A stretch of 64,000 bases of DNA from an uncultured Eubacteriales bacterium (GCA_900317515.1 ONHA01000001.1:62001-126000); one strand, 5' to 3'; shown: positions 26,056 to 35,526, counted from the first letter of the stretch. Made by a program: numbers and translations. Notes: generated by a model from the sequence alone, not told the origin.

Positions 26056-26538
26056 TTACTCCTCCGAAAGCATTTCGCAAAGCAGCGTCAGCACCTCATC
26101 GGCGGCTTTCGACCTGATTTCCTTCCGTGAACCGGAAAGATTCAATTTTTTCACGCGCACACTGGTTTTGATGCAGCAGGCGATATAGACGAGGCCCACC
26201 GGCTTTTCCGGTGTTCCGCCTCCCGGGCCCGCGATGCCGGTCGTGGCGATGCCGACATCCGCTCCGGCGACCCAGACGGCGCCGAGCGCCATCTCCTCGG
26301 CCGTCTCGGAGCTCACGGCCCCGAATTCCTTCAGCGTCTCATGCTTGACGCCGAGATATTTTTCCTTGGCCTCGTTGCTGTAGGTGACAATCCCCTGCAT
26401 GAGAGTCCCGGAAGCCCCCGGGACATCCACGATGCGGGAGGCGACCATGCCTCCGGTGCAGGATTCGGCCGTCGTGAGCGTCAGCTTCCGCTCAAGCAGA
26501 AGCTCGACGCATTTTTCTTCGATCGTTTTTGTACCCAT
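26056..26538 (-). CDS. pncC: Nicotinamide-nucleotide amidohydrolase PncC (CinA C-terminal domain only)
   Basis: Deamidates nicotinamide mononucleotide to nicotinate mononucleotide in pyridine-nucleotide recycling. The 160-residue protein is the stand-alone CinA C-terminal domain: LTTAESCTGG near residue 22, VSSETAEEMA and GIATTGIAGPGGGTPEKPVG. The N-terminal CinA domain is absent. A longer upstream frame exists but is antisense noise from the pgsA region. GAGG lies six bases before ATG. Eight bases follow pgsA, matching the common pgsA-cinA neighbourhood in Firmicutes. Confidence 0.93.
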   Translation of the reverse strand: MGTKTIEEKCVELLLERKLTLTTAESCTGGMVASRIVDVPGASGTLMQGIVTYSNEAKEKYLGVKHETLKEFGAVSSETAEEMALGAVWVAGADVGIATTGIAGPGGGTPEKPVGLVYIACCIKTSVRVKKLNLSGSRKEIRSKAADEVLTLLCEMLSEE

Positions 26539-26546
26539 GTGAAGCC

Positions 26547-27083
26547 TCACTTCTGCGCCGAGATGACCTGCTTGTTCTTGGCGATATAGTCGACAAGCGA
26601 GATCACCGTGAGCGCGCAGGCGACATACATGATCACCGTCGTGAGGACGCCAAGCTGCGGAATATTCGCGATCATCAGGATGACCATGGCCATCTGGCTG
26701 ACGGTCTTCACCTTGCCCCACATGGAGGCGGCGATCACGATCCCGTTGTCGGAGGCGACCAGGCGGAAACCGCTGATTACGAACTCGCGGGCGATGATGA
26801 TGATGCAGATCCAGGTCGGCAGACGCTTGAGGTCCACAAGGCAGATCAGCGCGGAGCAGACCAGCAGCTTGTCCGCCAGCGGATCCATAAATTTCCCGAA
26901 ATCGGTGATGAGGTTCTGTCTTCTTGCGATCTGTCCGTCCAGCATATCCGTCAAGGATGCGATGATGAAGATTGCAAGAGCGACCCATTTTGAAGCGCCT
27001 TCGCCTCTTCCCATAAGCATGGCGACGACAAACGGCACGATAAGGATCATGCGGAGTACAGTGAGCTTATTCGGCAGATTCAT
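26547..27083 (-). CDS. pgsA: CDP-diacylglycerol-glycerol-3-phosphate 3-phosphatidyltransferase
   Basis: Makes phosphatidylglycerol phosphate in the membrane. The 178-residue protein has the CDP-alcohol phosphotransferase motif DGQIARRQNLITDFGKFMDPLAD and several hydrophobic helices. ATG at 27083 follows GGGAGG by six bases and lies inside the end of rimO (17-base overlap). In-frame upstream codons belong to the rimO region and lack a site. Confidence 0.95.
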   Translation of the reverse strand: MNLPNKLTVLRMILIVPFVVAMLMGRGEGASKWVALAIFIIASLTDMLDGQIARRQNLITDFGKFMDPLADKLLVCSALICLVDLKRLPTWICIIIIAREFVISGFRLVASDNGIVIAASMWGKVKTVSQMAMVILMIANIPQLGVLTTVIMYVACALTVISLVDYIAKNKQVISAQK

Positions 27084-28404
27084 AAACTTCCTCCCCTGTA
27101 AGATCATAGTGGGAAGCCCCTGTGATGCGGACATTGATGAAATCTCCGCTCATGAGCTCCCGGTCGCAGCCTACAAATACATATCCGTCGACGCCGGGCG
27201 CATCGCCGTATGTTCTTGCGGTATAGATATCCTCCTCCGGCAGGTAGCCCTCCACAACGGCCTCCATCACGGAACCGATGCGGGCTTTCCCTTTTGCGAG
27301 GGATATCTTCTGCTGCTCGGCCATAACGGCATTCCGGCGCTTGACCTTGACATTCTTTCTGATCTGGCCGGGCATCTTCGCCGCCGCAGTCCCCTCCTCC
27401 TTCGAGTAGGTGAAGCATCCCAGGCGATCGAATTTCATTTCCCGGACAAAGGCAAGGGTCTTCTCGAAATCCTCGTCCGTCTCACCCGGGAACCCGGTGA
27501 TGATGGTCGTCCTGAGGAAAATGTCCGGAATCCGTTTCCGGAGCGTCCCGACCAGATCCCGAAGCTCTGCCTCGGTCGTTCTGCGGTTCATCCGCTTGAG
27601 GATCGCATCGGAGGCCGACTGGATCGGAAGATCCAGATAATGGCAGATCTTCTTCTCGGACGCCATCACATCGATGAGCTCCGGATAGATCTCCTCCGGA
27701 TAGCAGTAGAGCACGCGGATCCAGTGAAGCGACTCGATCTTCGCGAGTTCCTGAAGGAGAACATGCAGCTTTTTCTCCCCGTAGAGGTCCTTGCCGTAGA
27801 TCGTCGTCTCCTGGGCGACCACGATGAGTTCCGTGACCCCCTGGTCCGCCAGCTCCCGGGCCTCTTTTAGCAGCTTTTCCATCGGGAAGCTTCTGTAACG
27901 GCCGCGGATCTTCGGAATCACGCAGTAGGTGCAGCACTTGTTGCAGCCCTCCGCGATCTTTAAGAATGCGTAGTGACCGCCTGTCGAGAGCAGCCGCTTT
28001 GCGGGTATCTCCTCATCCCGGCTTGCATCCGCGACCGCGATCGTCTTCTTGCCTTTGACCGCGTCGTCCAGTATGTCTGCAATGCCGGCCCGCTTTGTCA
28101 CGCCGACGACCGCGTCCACCTCGGGCATCTCCGCAAGGATCTGCTCCTTGTAGCGCTGCGCCATACAGCCGGTTACGATCAGTATTTTTAATTTTCCTTC
28201 GGTCTTCAGTTTCCCGGCTGCAATGATCTCATCGATACTCTCCTTGAGCGCATCCTGAATAAAGCAGCAGGTATTGATGACGCAGGCTTCCGCCTCCGCC
28301 TCATCGTCCGTGAGCTCATAGCCGCGGGATGAAAGAAGACCCAGCATCTCCTCGGAGTCGACACGGTTTTTGTCGCAGCCGAGGGAAATCATGAGCAGTT
28401 TCAT
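27067..28404 (-). CDS. rimO: Ribosomal protein S12 (aspartate) methylthiotransferase RimO
   Basis: Radical-SAM enzyme that methylthiolates a conserved aspartate of S12. The 445-residue protein starts MKLLMISLGCDKNRVDSE, typical of RimO rather than MiaB. It has N-terminal cluster cysteines, the radical-SAM motif CNKCCTYC near residue 157, and a C-terminal TRAM domain. GGAGGG is directly upstream of ATG. First gene after the rpoZ terminator, followed by pgsA with overlap. Confidence 0.96.
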   Translation of the reverse strand: MKLLMISLGCDKNRVDSEEMLGLLSSRGYELTDDEAEAEACVINTCCFIQDALKESIDEIIAAGKLKTEGKLKILIVTGCMAQRYKEQILAEMPEVDAVVGVTKRAGIADILDDAVKGKKTIAVADASRDEEIPAKRLLSTGGHYAFLKIAEGCNKCCTYCVIPKIRGRYRSFPMEKLLKEARELADQGVTELIVVAQETTIYGKDLYGEKKLHVLLQELAKIESLHWIRVLYCYPEEIYPELIDVMASEKKICHYLDLPIQSASDAILKRMNRRTTEAELRDLVGTLRKRIPDIFLRTTIITGFPGETDEDFEKTLAFVREMKFDRLGCFTYSKEEGTAAAKMPGQIRKNVKVKRRNAVMAEQQKISLAKGKARIGSVMEAVVEGYLPEEDIYTARTYGDAPGVDGYVFVGCDRELMSGDFINVRITGASHYDLTGEEVYESAE

Positions 28405-28433
28405 AGCCCTCCCGGGTGAATTATCACCTTTTT

Positions 28434-28464
28434 ATAAGAGAAAGGGGCCGGTTACCCGTGCCCC
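28434..28464 (-). terminator. Terminator after rpoZ
   Basis: Leftward-reading hairpin with GGGGC/GCCCC plus CGG/CCG pairing around a GTAA loop (28444-28464), followed by TTTCTCTT. It separates yicC-gmk-rpoZ from the rimO group. Confidence 0.75.
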
Positions 28465-28480
28465 TCCCAAAGAAATCGAT

Positions 28481-28726
28481 TCAGTTTGTTTCCTCAGGCA
28501 GGATTTTGACGGCCCCTTCAAATACTTCATCCACCGCGATTGAGAGCGGTTTCTCGCCTTCGTGATACTCCTCTGCGAGCGGCTCGTCGCCGTCGATGAT
28601 CTGTCTCGCACGTTTTGCGGTAGCCATCACGATTGAGTAGCGGCTGGATACGACCGGAACCGTATCGTCTTCGCGTTCCTGGTTGACAGCGTCTATCATT
28701 TCCTTGTAGGACGGATGAATCATCAT
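28481..28726 (-). CDS. rpoZ: RNA polymerase omega subunit
   Basis: Small subunit that supports assembly of RNA polymerase. The 81-residue protein has MIHPSYKEMI at the start and SSRYSIVMATAKRARQII, the conserved omega core. An acidic tail follows. Two adjacent ATG codons make the exact start uncertain by one residue. It lies six bases after gmk, the usual gmk-rpoZ order. Confidence 0.95.
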   Translation of the reverse strand: MMIHPSYKEMIDAVNQEREDDTVPVVSSRYSIVMATAKRARQIIDGDEPLAEEYHEGEKPLSIAVDEVFEGAVKILPEETN

Positions 28727-28732
28727 AACAGT

Positions 28733-29365
28733 TTATTCCTCCTCGTTTAATTCTGCCAGTTCTTTTTTGATCCTGGAAATAAACGGCAGCTGCCGTTTCA
28801 CCTTCATGCGCTCCGCCTCGATGATGCTGTGAAGATCCTTCACGCACTGCTCGATGGAGTCATTGATGAGCAGATAATCGTAATCATCGATGTCTTCCGC
28901 CTCATCGACCGCACGGTTCAGTCTCTTTTCGATGTCCTCAGCGGAGTCTCTTCCGCGGCTGACAAGACGGTTCTTAAGCTCCTTTGCCGACGGCGGCGTG
29001 ACGAAGATACGGACGGTCTTCGGAAGAGAGGCCTTGATCTTGGCGGCTCCGAGCACTTCGATCTCAAGAAGCACATCCTTGCCCTCTTCGAGCATCTTTT
29101 TAACATAATCACGGGGTGTTCCGTAATAATTGTCCCCGTATTTCGCATATTCGAGCAGCTCGCGGTTCTTGATCTTCTGCTCGAACTCTTCCTTGGTAAT
29201 ATAGAAATAATCGACGCCTTCCGCCTCACCTTTGCGCATGTCGCGGGTCGTCGCGGAGATGGAAAGCTTTATATTCTCATCCTCTTTTACAACCTGTTTC
29301 GTGACTGTGCCCTTTCCGGCACCGGCAAAACCCGAGACAATAAACAATACTCCCTTGTCAGCCAT
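28733..29365 (-). CDS. gmk: Guanylate kinase
   Basis: Phosphorylates GMP to GDP. The 210-residue protein has P-loop SGFAGAGKGT near residue 11, the GMP-binding SATTRDMRKGE and VDYFYITKEEF, and YGTPRDYV. All catalytic elements are intact, unlike the paralog at 47760-48353. GGAGG lies five bases before ATG. Middle gene of yicC-gmk-rpoZ. Confidence 0.97.
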   Translation of the reverse strand: MADKGVLFIVSGFAGAGKGTVTKQVVKEDENIKLSISATTRDMRKGEAEGVDYFYITKEEFEQKIKNRELLEYAKYGDNYYGTPRDYVKKMLEEGKDVLLEIEVLGAAKIKASLPKTVRIFVTPPSAKELKNRLVSRGRDSAEDIEKRLNRAVDEAEDIDDYDYLLINDSIEQCVKDLHSIIEAERMKVKRQLPFISRIKKELAELNEEE

Positions 29366-29379
29366 ATTTCCTCCGATAT

Positions 29380-30258
29380 TTATTCGATATTTTGAATCTG
29401 TTCGCGGATTTTCTCAATATCCGTCTTCAAACTGATTCCGACATTGGATGTCGCAAGATCACCGGCCTTGGAGAGGATCGTGTTGGCTTCCCGGTTCATT
29501 TCCTGCGTCAGGAAATCAAGTTTGCGGCCGATGCTGCCGCCGTTCCTGAACTCATCAAGCATCTGCTCGATGTGGCTGCCCAGCCGGACGGTCTCCTCGT
29601 CCGTGCAGACCTTGTCCGCGTAGACGACGATCGCCGTGGCGAATGTAGACTCATCCACCTCCCGGTCTGCGGTCAGCTCTTTCACCTTCTCAAGAAGCCT
29701 TGAGCGGTAATTCTCATAGATCTCCGTCTCATGCGCCTTGATAAAAGCGACATTTTCCTTCATCCCGAGAAGCTTTTCCGTAAGGTCACCAATAAGCCGC
29801 TCACCTTCCGCCTCGCGGGCTGCGTTGAACGAATCCACCGCCTCCTTAAGGACACCGGCAAGCTCGTTCCAGAGTGCCTCTTCGTCCTCCTCGGCCTCCC
29901 GGGTGATAAGGACTTCCGGAAATCTCATGATATCCTGCACCGTAAGAGAATTTCCGACCCCGAGACCCTCGCTGATCTCTTTGGCGGCCCGCATGTATTC
30001 CCTTGCGAGCTCCATATTCACGGCAAGCTCTCCGCTCCCGCTGTTATAGATCTCCTCGGAAATGAAAACATCCACCTTCCCGCGCCCGATCTCCTCCTTA
30101 AGAAGTGCACGGATCGCAGCTTCAAAGCGGTTGAACTTCTTCGGCATCCTGATGTTGAAGTCGAGGTAGCGGTTGTTGACCGATTTCATCTCGACGGTGA
30201 GCTTGCGGTTTTCATTTACGGCTTCAGCCCGGCCGAAACCGGTCATGCTTCTCGTCAT
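29380..30258 (-). CDS. YicC-family endoribonuclease
   Basis: The 292-residue protein starts MTRSMTGFGRAE, diagnostic of the YicC family, with VEMKSVNNRYLD and the C-terminal DUF1732 segment GSIGRKLDFLTQEMNREANTI (partly quoted: KLDFLTQEMNREANT). The family has been shown to act as an endoribonuclease in RNA turnover in E. coli. Start at 30258 is chosen because AAGGAG is seven bases upstream; an earlier ATG lacks a site. It leads yicC-gmk-rpoZ, a widely conserved order. Confidence 0.92.
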   Translation of the reverse strand: MTRSMTGFGRAEAVNENRKLTVEMKSVNNRYLDFNIRMPKKFNRFEAAIRALLKEEIGRGKVDVFISEEIYNSGSGELAVNMELAREYMRAAKEISEGLGVGNSLTVQDIMRFPEVLITREAEEDEEALWNELAGVLKEAVDSFNAAREAEGERLIGDLTEKLLGMKENVAFIKAHETEIYENYRSRLLEKVKELTADREVDESTFATAIVVYADKVCTDEETVRLGSHIEQMLDEFRNGGSIGRKLDFLTQEMNREANTILSKAGDLATSNVGISLKTDIEKIREQIQNIE

Positions 30259-30288
30259 AGTGCGGCTCCTTATCTGATGATTCATAGT

Positions 30289-30317
30289 ATTTTACATCAT
30301 TTCATTTTGCCCGTCAA
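30289..30317 (-). promoter_or_regulatory. Promoter of yicC-gmk-rpoZ
   Basis: TTGACG (-35, 30312-30317), 17-base spacer, TAAAAT (-10, 30289-30294), about 30 bases before the yicC start. Confidence 0.8.
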
Positions 30318-30327
30318 GCAAATCATA

Positions 30328-32070
30328 TCACAGCTTCCGAAGCCCCTCCAGAGACGGCACCGCCATCAGGGAATAATTTGTGTGGTAGATCACAAACCCG
30401 GGCTTTCCGCCGTTCGTCTTTCGAAGGTTCCTTCTCTCCGTGTAGTCCACCTCGACCTTTCCCGCCTTTCTGCCCGACGAGTACCAGGCCGCAAGTGCCC
30501 CGGCCTCCTCGTAGGCCCGGTCGGTGAGCTCCCGGCCGCCGGATTTCACGATCACATGGCTGCCCGGCATGCCCTTTGCGTGGAACCACATGTCGCCGCC
30601 GCTCCCGATCTTGAAGGTGACTTCCTCGTTCTGGTAGTTGTTGCGCCCGACATACATTGTAAAGCCGTCCGAGGAAATGAACATCAGCGGCTTCTGTCTC
30701 GCCTCTCTGGCTTTGCCCTTTGTGACCGCAGCCTTTTTCTGCACGAACCCGAAATCGGTGAGCTCACGGCGGATCTCCGCAAGATCGGCCTCGGACTCCG
30801 CCATGTCGATCGCCGCCAGGCAGGATTCCAGCTGCTCGCGGTCCGCCCTCGTCTCCTCGATCTGGTCCTTCAGGGCGTCCGCGGTTCTCTTCAGCTTGTT
30901 GTAGCGCTCAAAATATTTCTGCGCATTCGCTGAAGCCGAGAGCGTGGGGTCAAGCGGAACCGTAAGGGGTTCATTTGTGTAATAGTTGATCACCTCGAGG
31001 GATTTCGCCCCCTCCTCAGCCCCGTAGCCGTAGGTGTTCAGCATTTCTCCGTAGATGCGGTATTTCTCCCGCTTCTCCGTGTCCTTCATCTGCCGCTCCT
31101 GCAGAACCGCCTTGCGGTTTACGCGGTCAAGCGCGTTCGATACGACGTGCCGGAGATCCGCGGACTTCTGCCGCATCCGGGTCTTCTCTTCTTTCTCCCC
31201 GTAAAACGCCGTGATCATCCCGCTCACGGAATCGAATGTCCGGCTCTTCATCCCCTTGAAAATGAAAAGCTCAAACATCGCGTATTCCTTCGGCTCTTCA
31301 TTTTCATAGACGATATTCGGCGAAAACTCGCCTGCTTTGATCATCCGCATGAAATTTTCAAAGACAGCCCGGACTGCGTCCAGCTCCACCACGGAGAGGT
31401 CGGCCGCCTTTTTTCTCGGCTCCACATCCGCCTCGGCACAGATTGCCTCCGCCATAAGCGGCGAGAGACCCGTGTAGGACATGTAGAGAGCCTTCGAGAT
31501 CTCATATGGGGATGCAAGAACCGTCTCGCCGAAACCGACGGGATCGACCGTGAGCGGATCCTGCTTCGTGTCGGCGCCCGGAATGAACCATTTCTTGCCC
31601 GGCAGAACCTCCCGCACCGAGCTCACCGAGAACGGAACCCGCTTGATGCTGTCGAGGATCGTATCGTCATCATCGGTCAGGATGATGTTGCTGTATTTGC
31701 CCATGAGTTCGATGATGAGATGCCTCACAACCAGGTCTCCGAGCTCGTCTCTGTGGGAGACATCAAAGATGATCACCCTCTCAAGGGACGGCTGATGAAC
31801 TCTCAGGATCTGCCCGCCCTGCAGGTGCTTCCGAAGAAGCATGCAGAAATTCGGCGCGGTCATCGGCGCCTGCTTGTTGACCGGGGTCAGATACACGAGC
31901 GGCAGCGAGGCCGAGGCCGACAGAGCCACCCTGTACTGCACCTTATTGGATTTCACCGTGAGAAGAAGCTCATCCTTCTCCGGCTGTATGATTTTGCTGA
32001 TACCGCCGCCCGCAAGAGCTTCGTTGAGTTCTCTTGTGAGAGCCGCGGTCGTGATTCCGTCAAATGCCAT
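30328..32070 (-). CDS. rqcH: NFACT-family protein RqcH (ribosome quality control)
   Basis: Binds stalled 50S subunits and, in Firmicutes, recruits tRNA-Ala to add C-terminal alanine tails that mark nascent chains for decay. The 580-residue protein has the NFACT-N domain (MAFDGITTAALTREL, FDVSHRDELGD), a central coiled coil (about 290-440) and the C-terminal NFACT-R domain with GGDMWFHAKGMPGSHVI. Older annotation calls it fibronectin-binding protein. It overlaps the upstream transporter gene by TAATG. Confidence 0.92.
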   Translation of the reverse strand: MAFDGITTAALTRELNEALAGGGISKIIQPEKDELLLTVKSNKVQYRVALSASASLPLVYLTPVNKQAPMTAPNFCMLLRKHLQGGQILRVHQPSLERVIIFDVSHRDELGDLVVRHLIIELMGKYSNIILTDDDDTILDSIKRVPFSVSSVREVLPGKKWFIPGADTKQDPLTVDPVGFGETVLASPYEISKALYMSYTGLSPLMAEAICAEADVEPRKKAADLSVVELDAVRAVFENFMRMIKAGEFSPNIVYENEEPKEYAMFELFIFKGMKSRTFDSVSGMITAFYGEKEEKTRMRQKSADLRHVVSNALDRVNRKAVLQERQMKDTEKREKYRIYGEMLNTYGYGAEEGAKSLEVINYYTNEPLTVPLDPTLSASANAQKYFERYNKLKRTADALKDQIEETRADREQLESCLAAIDMAESEADLAEIRRELTDFGFVQKKAAVTKGKAREARQKPLMFISSDGFTMYVGRNNYQNEEVTFKIGSGGDMWFHAKGMPGSHVIVKSGGRELTDRAYEEAGALAAWYSSGRKAGKVEVDYTERRNLRKTNGGKPGFVIYHTNYSLMAVPSLEGLRKL

Positions 32071-32954
32071 TATTTACCTCCGGACTGCGCTCTTTTGCGC
32101 ATCACATACCATTTCAGGACTGCCGCTCCGATGATGAGCGTGTAGCCGACAAAGCTAAAGACGTCCGGCAGCTCCCCGAACACGAAGAAGCCCAGGAGAG
32201 CCGCAAAAACCACCTGAGAGTAATCAAAAACGGAGATGTCGCTCGCCGGCGCATAGGAGTAGGCCGCGGTCACATTGAGCTGCCCGATCATGGCGGACGT
32301 TCCCGCGAGGATCAGCCACAGCAGCTGCAGCCATGTCATCGGCTGATACCCGATGATGAAGAAGGGCAGACTGACCAGGCAGGAAAATCCTGAAAATGCA
32401 AACACGATGATCTCCCTGCGCTCTCCCAGCTTTCCGAGCTTCCGCACATAGGTGTAGGCCGTCCCGGCGCAGAAGCCTCCCAGAGCACCCACCAGGGCAG
32501 GGAGCGATGCGATCCCCGCGGTCGGCTTCACGACGAAAGCCGCTCCGATAAAGGCCGCGGCGACCGTCATCCACTCGAAGGCATTCGGAACTTCACGCAG
32601 GATAAAGATCGACATGATCATGGCGGCAAACGGCGCGAGCTTATTTAAGATGTTCGCGTCCGCAAGGCCGATGTTGCTGACGGCCCAGAAGTTGCAGATG
32701 ACGCCGCCCATACCGATTGCGCAGCGGAGAAACAGGGGAATTCTCCCCTCCTTTTTGAAATGAATCCCTTCCGGCGATTTAAGCACCATGTATCCGGTGA
32801 AAAAGAATGCCACCAGATTTCGGAAGAAAACCTTCTGCATGGTCGGCAGATCTCCGGAAAGCCTCACGAAAAAAGACATGAGCGCAAACCCCAAGGCCGC
32901 AAGGATTATATGAAAGATGCCCCGCATCTGATTGTTCGCTTTATTGTCGTTCAT
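32070..32954 (-). CDS. EamA/DMT-superfamily transporter
   Basis: The 294-residue membrane protein has about ten hydrophobic helices in two EamA repeats. Features include FFRNLVAFFFTGY and ANILNKLAPFAAMIMSIFILRE in the first half and FDYSQVVFAALLGFFVFGE in the second. The substrate cannot be told. ATG 32954 has AGGA six bases upstream. It lies downstream of leuS beyond a hairpin and shares TAATG with rqcH, so both may depend on leuS readthrough. Confidence 0.9.
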   Translation of the reverse strand: MNDNKANNQMRGIFHIILAALGFALMSFFVRLSGDLPTMQKVFFRNLVAFFFTGYMVLKSPEGIHFKKEGRIPLFLRCAIGMGGVICNFWAVSNIGLADANILNKLAPFAAMIMSIFILREVPNAFEWMTVAAAFIGAAFVVKPTAGIASLPALVGALGGFCAGTAYTYVRKLGKLGERREIIVFAFSGFSCLVSLPFFIIGYQPMTWLQLLWLILAGTSAMIGQLNVTAAYSYAPASDISVFDYSQVVFAALLGFFVFGELPDVFSFVGYTLIIGAAVLKWYVMRKRAQSGGK

Positions 32955-33006
32955 TTCCTTTCCTAACTTTGCCGCTTCAAAACCCCCCGGAAGGTATGCG
33001 GCACTT

Positions 33007-33033
33007 AACAAATGCCCCGGCTTTCGCCGGGGC
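33007..33033 (-). terminator. Terminator after leuS
   Basis: Perfect eight-base arms gccccggc and gccggggc (33014-33021 and 33026-33033) with a GAAA loop on the minus strand, followed by a modest ATTTGTT tract. The short T-tract may allow readthrough into the transporter gene. Confidence 0.75.
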
Positions 33034-33042
33034 TGTATCTTT

Positions 33043-35442
33043 TTATTTCACTACGAAGTTCAGGATCTTGCCCGGACGATAGATCGTCTTGACGATCCTC
33101 TTGCCTTCCGTCAGCTTCGCGATCTTCGGCAGCGCAAGGCCAGCCTCGGAGGCTGCCGCCTCATCCGCGTCGACGGCGATCATAAGAACGTCTCTCGGCT
33201 TGCCGTTGACCTGAACGCTGATCTCGACGGTATTCTCAACCGTCTTGGACTCATCGTAGACCGGCCAGGACGATGTGGAGAGGAATCCTTCTCCGCCGAG
33301 TGCCTCCCAGATCTCCTCGGTGAGGTGCGGGGCAAACGGGCAGAGCAGCTTGATGAAGTCGACAAACTGGTCTCTGCCGACCTTCGGAGCTGCCTCGAAA
33401 TCATTCATCAGGGCCATCATGGCTGCGATGGCGGTGTTGAACTTCATCTCCTCGAGGTCGGAGCTGACTTTCTTGATCGTCTTGTGAAGCTTCGCTTCCA
33501 GCGACGGCTCATTTTCCGGTGCCAGGTCGTCCGCCATGCGGGCCACACGGTCCAGGAAGCGCTTGCAGCCGCGGACCGAGGTCTCGCTCCACGGCGAGGA
33601 TGCGCCGTAGTCACCCATGAAGAGGACGTATGTGCGGAGCGTGTCGGCGCCGTAGGCATTGACGACATCCATCGGATCGACGACATTGCCGCGGGACTTG
33701 GACATCTTGGATCCGTCGGAGCCGAGGATCAGGCCCTGGGTCGTGCGCTTTGCGTACGGCTCGAAGGTGTTGACAGCCCCGATATCATAGAGGAAATGAT
33801 GCCAGAATCTGGAGTAGATCATATGGCGGGTGACATGCTCCATGCCGCCGTTGTACCAGTCGACCGGCATCCAGTATTTCAGCTTGTCCATATCCGCGAG
33901 AGCCTTATCGTTCTTCGGATCGATGTAGCGCAGGAAGTACCAGGAGGAACCGGCCCACTGCGGCATGGTGTCGGTCTCGCGCTTTGCGGGGCCGCCGCAC
34001 TTCGGGCAGGTGCAGTTCACGAAGCTCTCGATCCTCGCGAGCGGGGACTCTCCGTCCTCACCCGGCTTGAAATTTTCAACCTCCGGCAGGCGGAGCGGCA
34101 GCTCTTCGTAGGGAACGCCGACCATGCCGCATTTCGGGCAGTGGACGATCGGGATCGGCTCGCCCCAGTATCTCTGGCGGTTGAAGGCCCAGTCTTTCAT
34201 TTTGTACTGGACGCCTGCCTCGCCGATACCCTTCTCCTCGAGGAACTTCAGCATGCACTCGATGGAGTCCTTCTTGTTTGTAAGTCCGTTCAGGAACCCG
34301 GAGTTGACCATCTCGCCGTCGCCGGTGTAAGCCTCGACGGCCATGTCGCCGCCCTTGATGACCTCAATGATATCGATGCCGAACGCTTTTGCGAAATCAT
34401 AGTCGCGCTGGTCGTGGCCCGGAACCGCCATGATCGCGCCCGTGCCGTAGCCCATCATGACATAATCCGCGATGAAGATCGGAATCTTCTTGCCGTTGAC
34501 CGGGTTGACGGCCGCAATGCCTTCAAGCTTGACGCCGGTCTTGTCCTTGACCAGGTTCACACGCTCGAACTCGCTCTTCTTTGCGCACTCGTCGCGGTAG
34601 GCTTTCACGGCGTCAAAGTTCGCGATCTTATCGGCGTATTTGTCGATGAGCGGATGCTCCGGAGCCATGACCATGAAGGTCACGCCGAACAGGGTGTCCG
34701 GACGGGTCGTGTAGATGCGCAGCGTCTCATCGATGCCGTCCAGCGTGAAGTTGACGAAGGCACCCCTGGACTTGCCGATCCAGTTCTCTTCCTGAGCGCG
34801 GACATTCTCCGGGAAATCGACCTGATCGAGACCCTCGAGCAGCTTGTCGGCGTACTCGGTGATCCGGAGATACCAGACCTCCTTCTCCTTCAGGATGACA
34901 TCGGATCCGCAGAGATCGCACTTGCCTCCCTGGCTGTCCTCGTTGGAAAGGACGACCTTGCAGGACGGGCAGTAGTTGACAAAGGTCTTGTCGCGATAGG
35001 CGAGACCCTTCTCGAACAGCTTAAGGAAGATCCACTGTGTCCATTTGTAGTAATCTTCATCCGTCGTGTCGATCACGCGGTCCCAGTCAAAGGAAAATCC
35101 AACGCTCTTCAGCTGCTCTGAGAAGTGATGGATATTGTGGTCCGTCGTGACGCGCGGATGCTGGTTGGTCTTGATCGCATAGTTCTCCGCCGGAAGGCCG
35201 AACGCATCGAAACCGATCGGGAAGAGAACATTGTAGCCCTGCATTCTTCTCGCGCGGGAAATGATCTCAAGACCGGAATACGCCTTGATATGGCCGACAT
35301 GCATGCCTGCTCCGCTCGGATACGGGAACTCGACAAGCGCGTAGAATTTCGGTTTGTCGGAGTTGTCCTGCGCATTAAAGATCCTGGCCTTCTCCCAGCG
35401 GGTCTGCCATTTCGGCTCGATTTCCTTAAAGTTGTATTTCAT
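33043..35442 (-). CDS. leuS: Leucyl-tRNA synthetase
   Basis: Charges tRNA-Leu. The 799-residue class Ia enzyme has HVGH in AGMHVGHIKAY (HIGH motif, about 47), a CP1 editing domain, zinc-binding CPSC and CDLCG pairs, and KMSKS in DGSKMSKSRGN. ATG 35442 is preceded by AGGTGG. The leader is only about 40 bases, so no T-box fits. A strong promoter lies upstream. tRNA-Leu(CAA) is encoded 4 kb to the right. Confidence 0.98.
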   Translation of the reverse strand: MKYNFKEIEPKWQTRWEKARIFNAQDNSDKPKFYALVEFPYPSGAGMHVGHIKAYSGLEIISRARRMQGYNVLFPIGFDAFGLPAENYAIKTNQHPRVTTDHNIHHFSEQLKSVGFSFDWDRVIDTTDEDYYKWTQWIFLKLFEKGLAYRDKTFVNYCPSCKVVLSNEDSQGGKCDLCGSDVILKEKEVWYLRITEYADKLLEGLDQVDFPENVRAQEENWIGKSRGAFVNFTLDGIDETLRIYTTRPDTLFGVTFMVMAPEHPLIDKYADKIANFDAVKAYRDECAKKSEFERVNLVKDKTGVKLEGIAAVNPVNGKKIPIFIADYVMMGYGTGAIMAVPGHDQRDYDFAKAFGIDIIEVIKGGDMAVEAYTGDGEMVNSGFLNGLTNKKDSIECMLKFLEEKGIGEAGVQYKMKDWAFNRQRYWGEPIPIVHCPKCGMVGVPYEELPLRLPEVENFKPGEDGESPLARIESFVNCTCPKCGGPAKRETDTMPQWAGSSWYFLRYIDPKNDKALADMDKLKYWMPVDWYNGGMEHVTRHMIYSRFWHHFLYDIGAVNTFEPYAKRTTQGLILGSDGSKMSKSRGNVVDPMDVVNAYGADTLRTYVLFMGDYGASSPWSETSVRGCKRFLDRVARMADDLAPENEPSLEAKLHKTIKKVSSDLEEMKFNTAIAAMMALMNDFEAAPKVGRDQFVDFIKLLCPFAPHLTEEIWEALGGEGFLSTSSWPVYDESKTVENTVEISVQVNGKPRDVLMIAVDADEAAASEAGLALPKIAKLTEGKRIVKTIYRPGKILNFVVK

Positions 35443-35482
35443 AACTTGCCACCTTATCCTTAAAATTAAATCATTATCGCTT

Positions 35483-35511
35483 ATTATAGTCCCGGTCCGT
35501 ATATTTCGCAA
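35483..35511 (-). promoter_or_regulatory. Promoter of leuS
   Basis: TTGCGA (-35, 35506-35511), 17-base spacer, perfect TATAAT (-10, 35483-35488), between yraN and leuS. Confidence 0.8.
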
Positions 35512-35526
35512 CAGGGAAATGAAAGA

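Noticed and set aside
26539-26988. N-terminal extension of pncC that could suggest a longer CinA
   Set aside because: The extension is a His/Arg/Asp-rich frame antisense-like to pgsA codons and has no CinA N-terminal motif. A proper site marks ATG 26538.
32932-35121. Plus-strand open frame of 729 codons opposite leuS
   Set aside because: It is the complement of leuS codons in a GC-rich gene, has no recognisable domain and no ribosome binding site. Similar shadows lie opposite rnr (55149-57050), gpmI (59410-60975), pgk (61958-63289) and mutS (4541-5560).
35443-35526. T-box leader upstream of leuS
   Set aside because: Only about 84 bases lie between yraN and leuS, and the promoter -10 is about 40 bases from the start; a T-box needs far more sequence.
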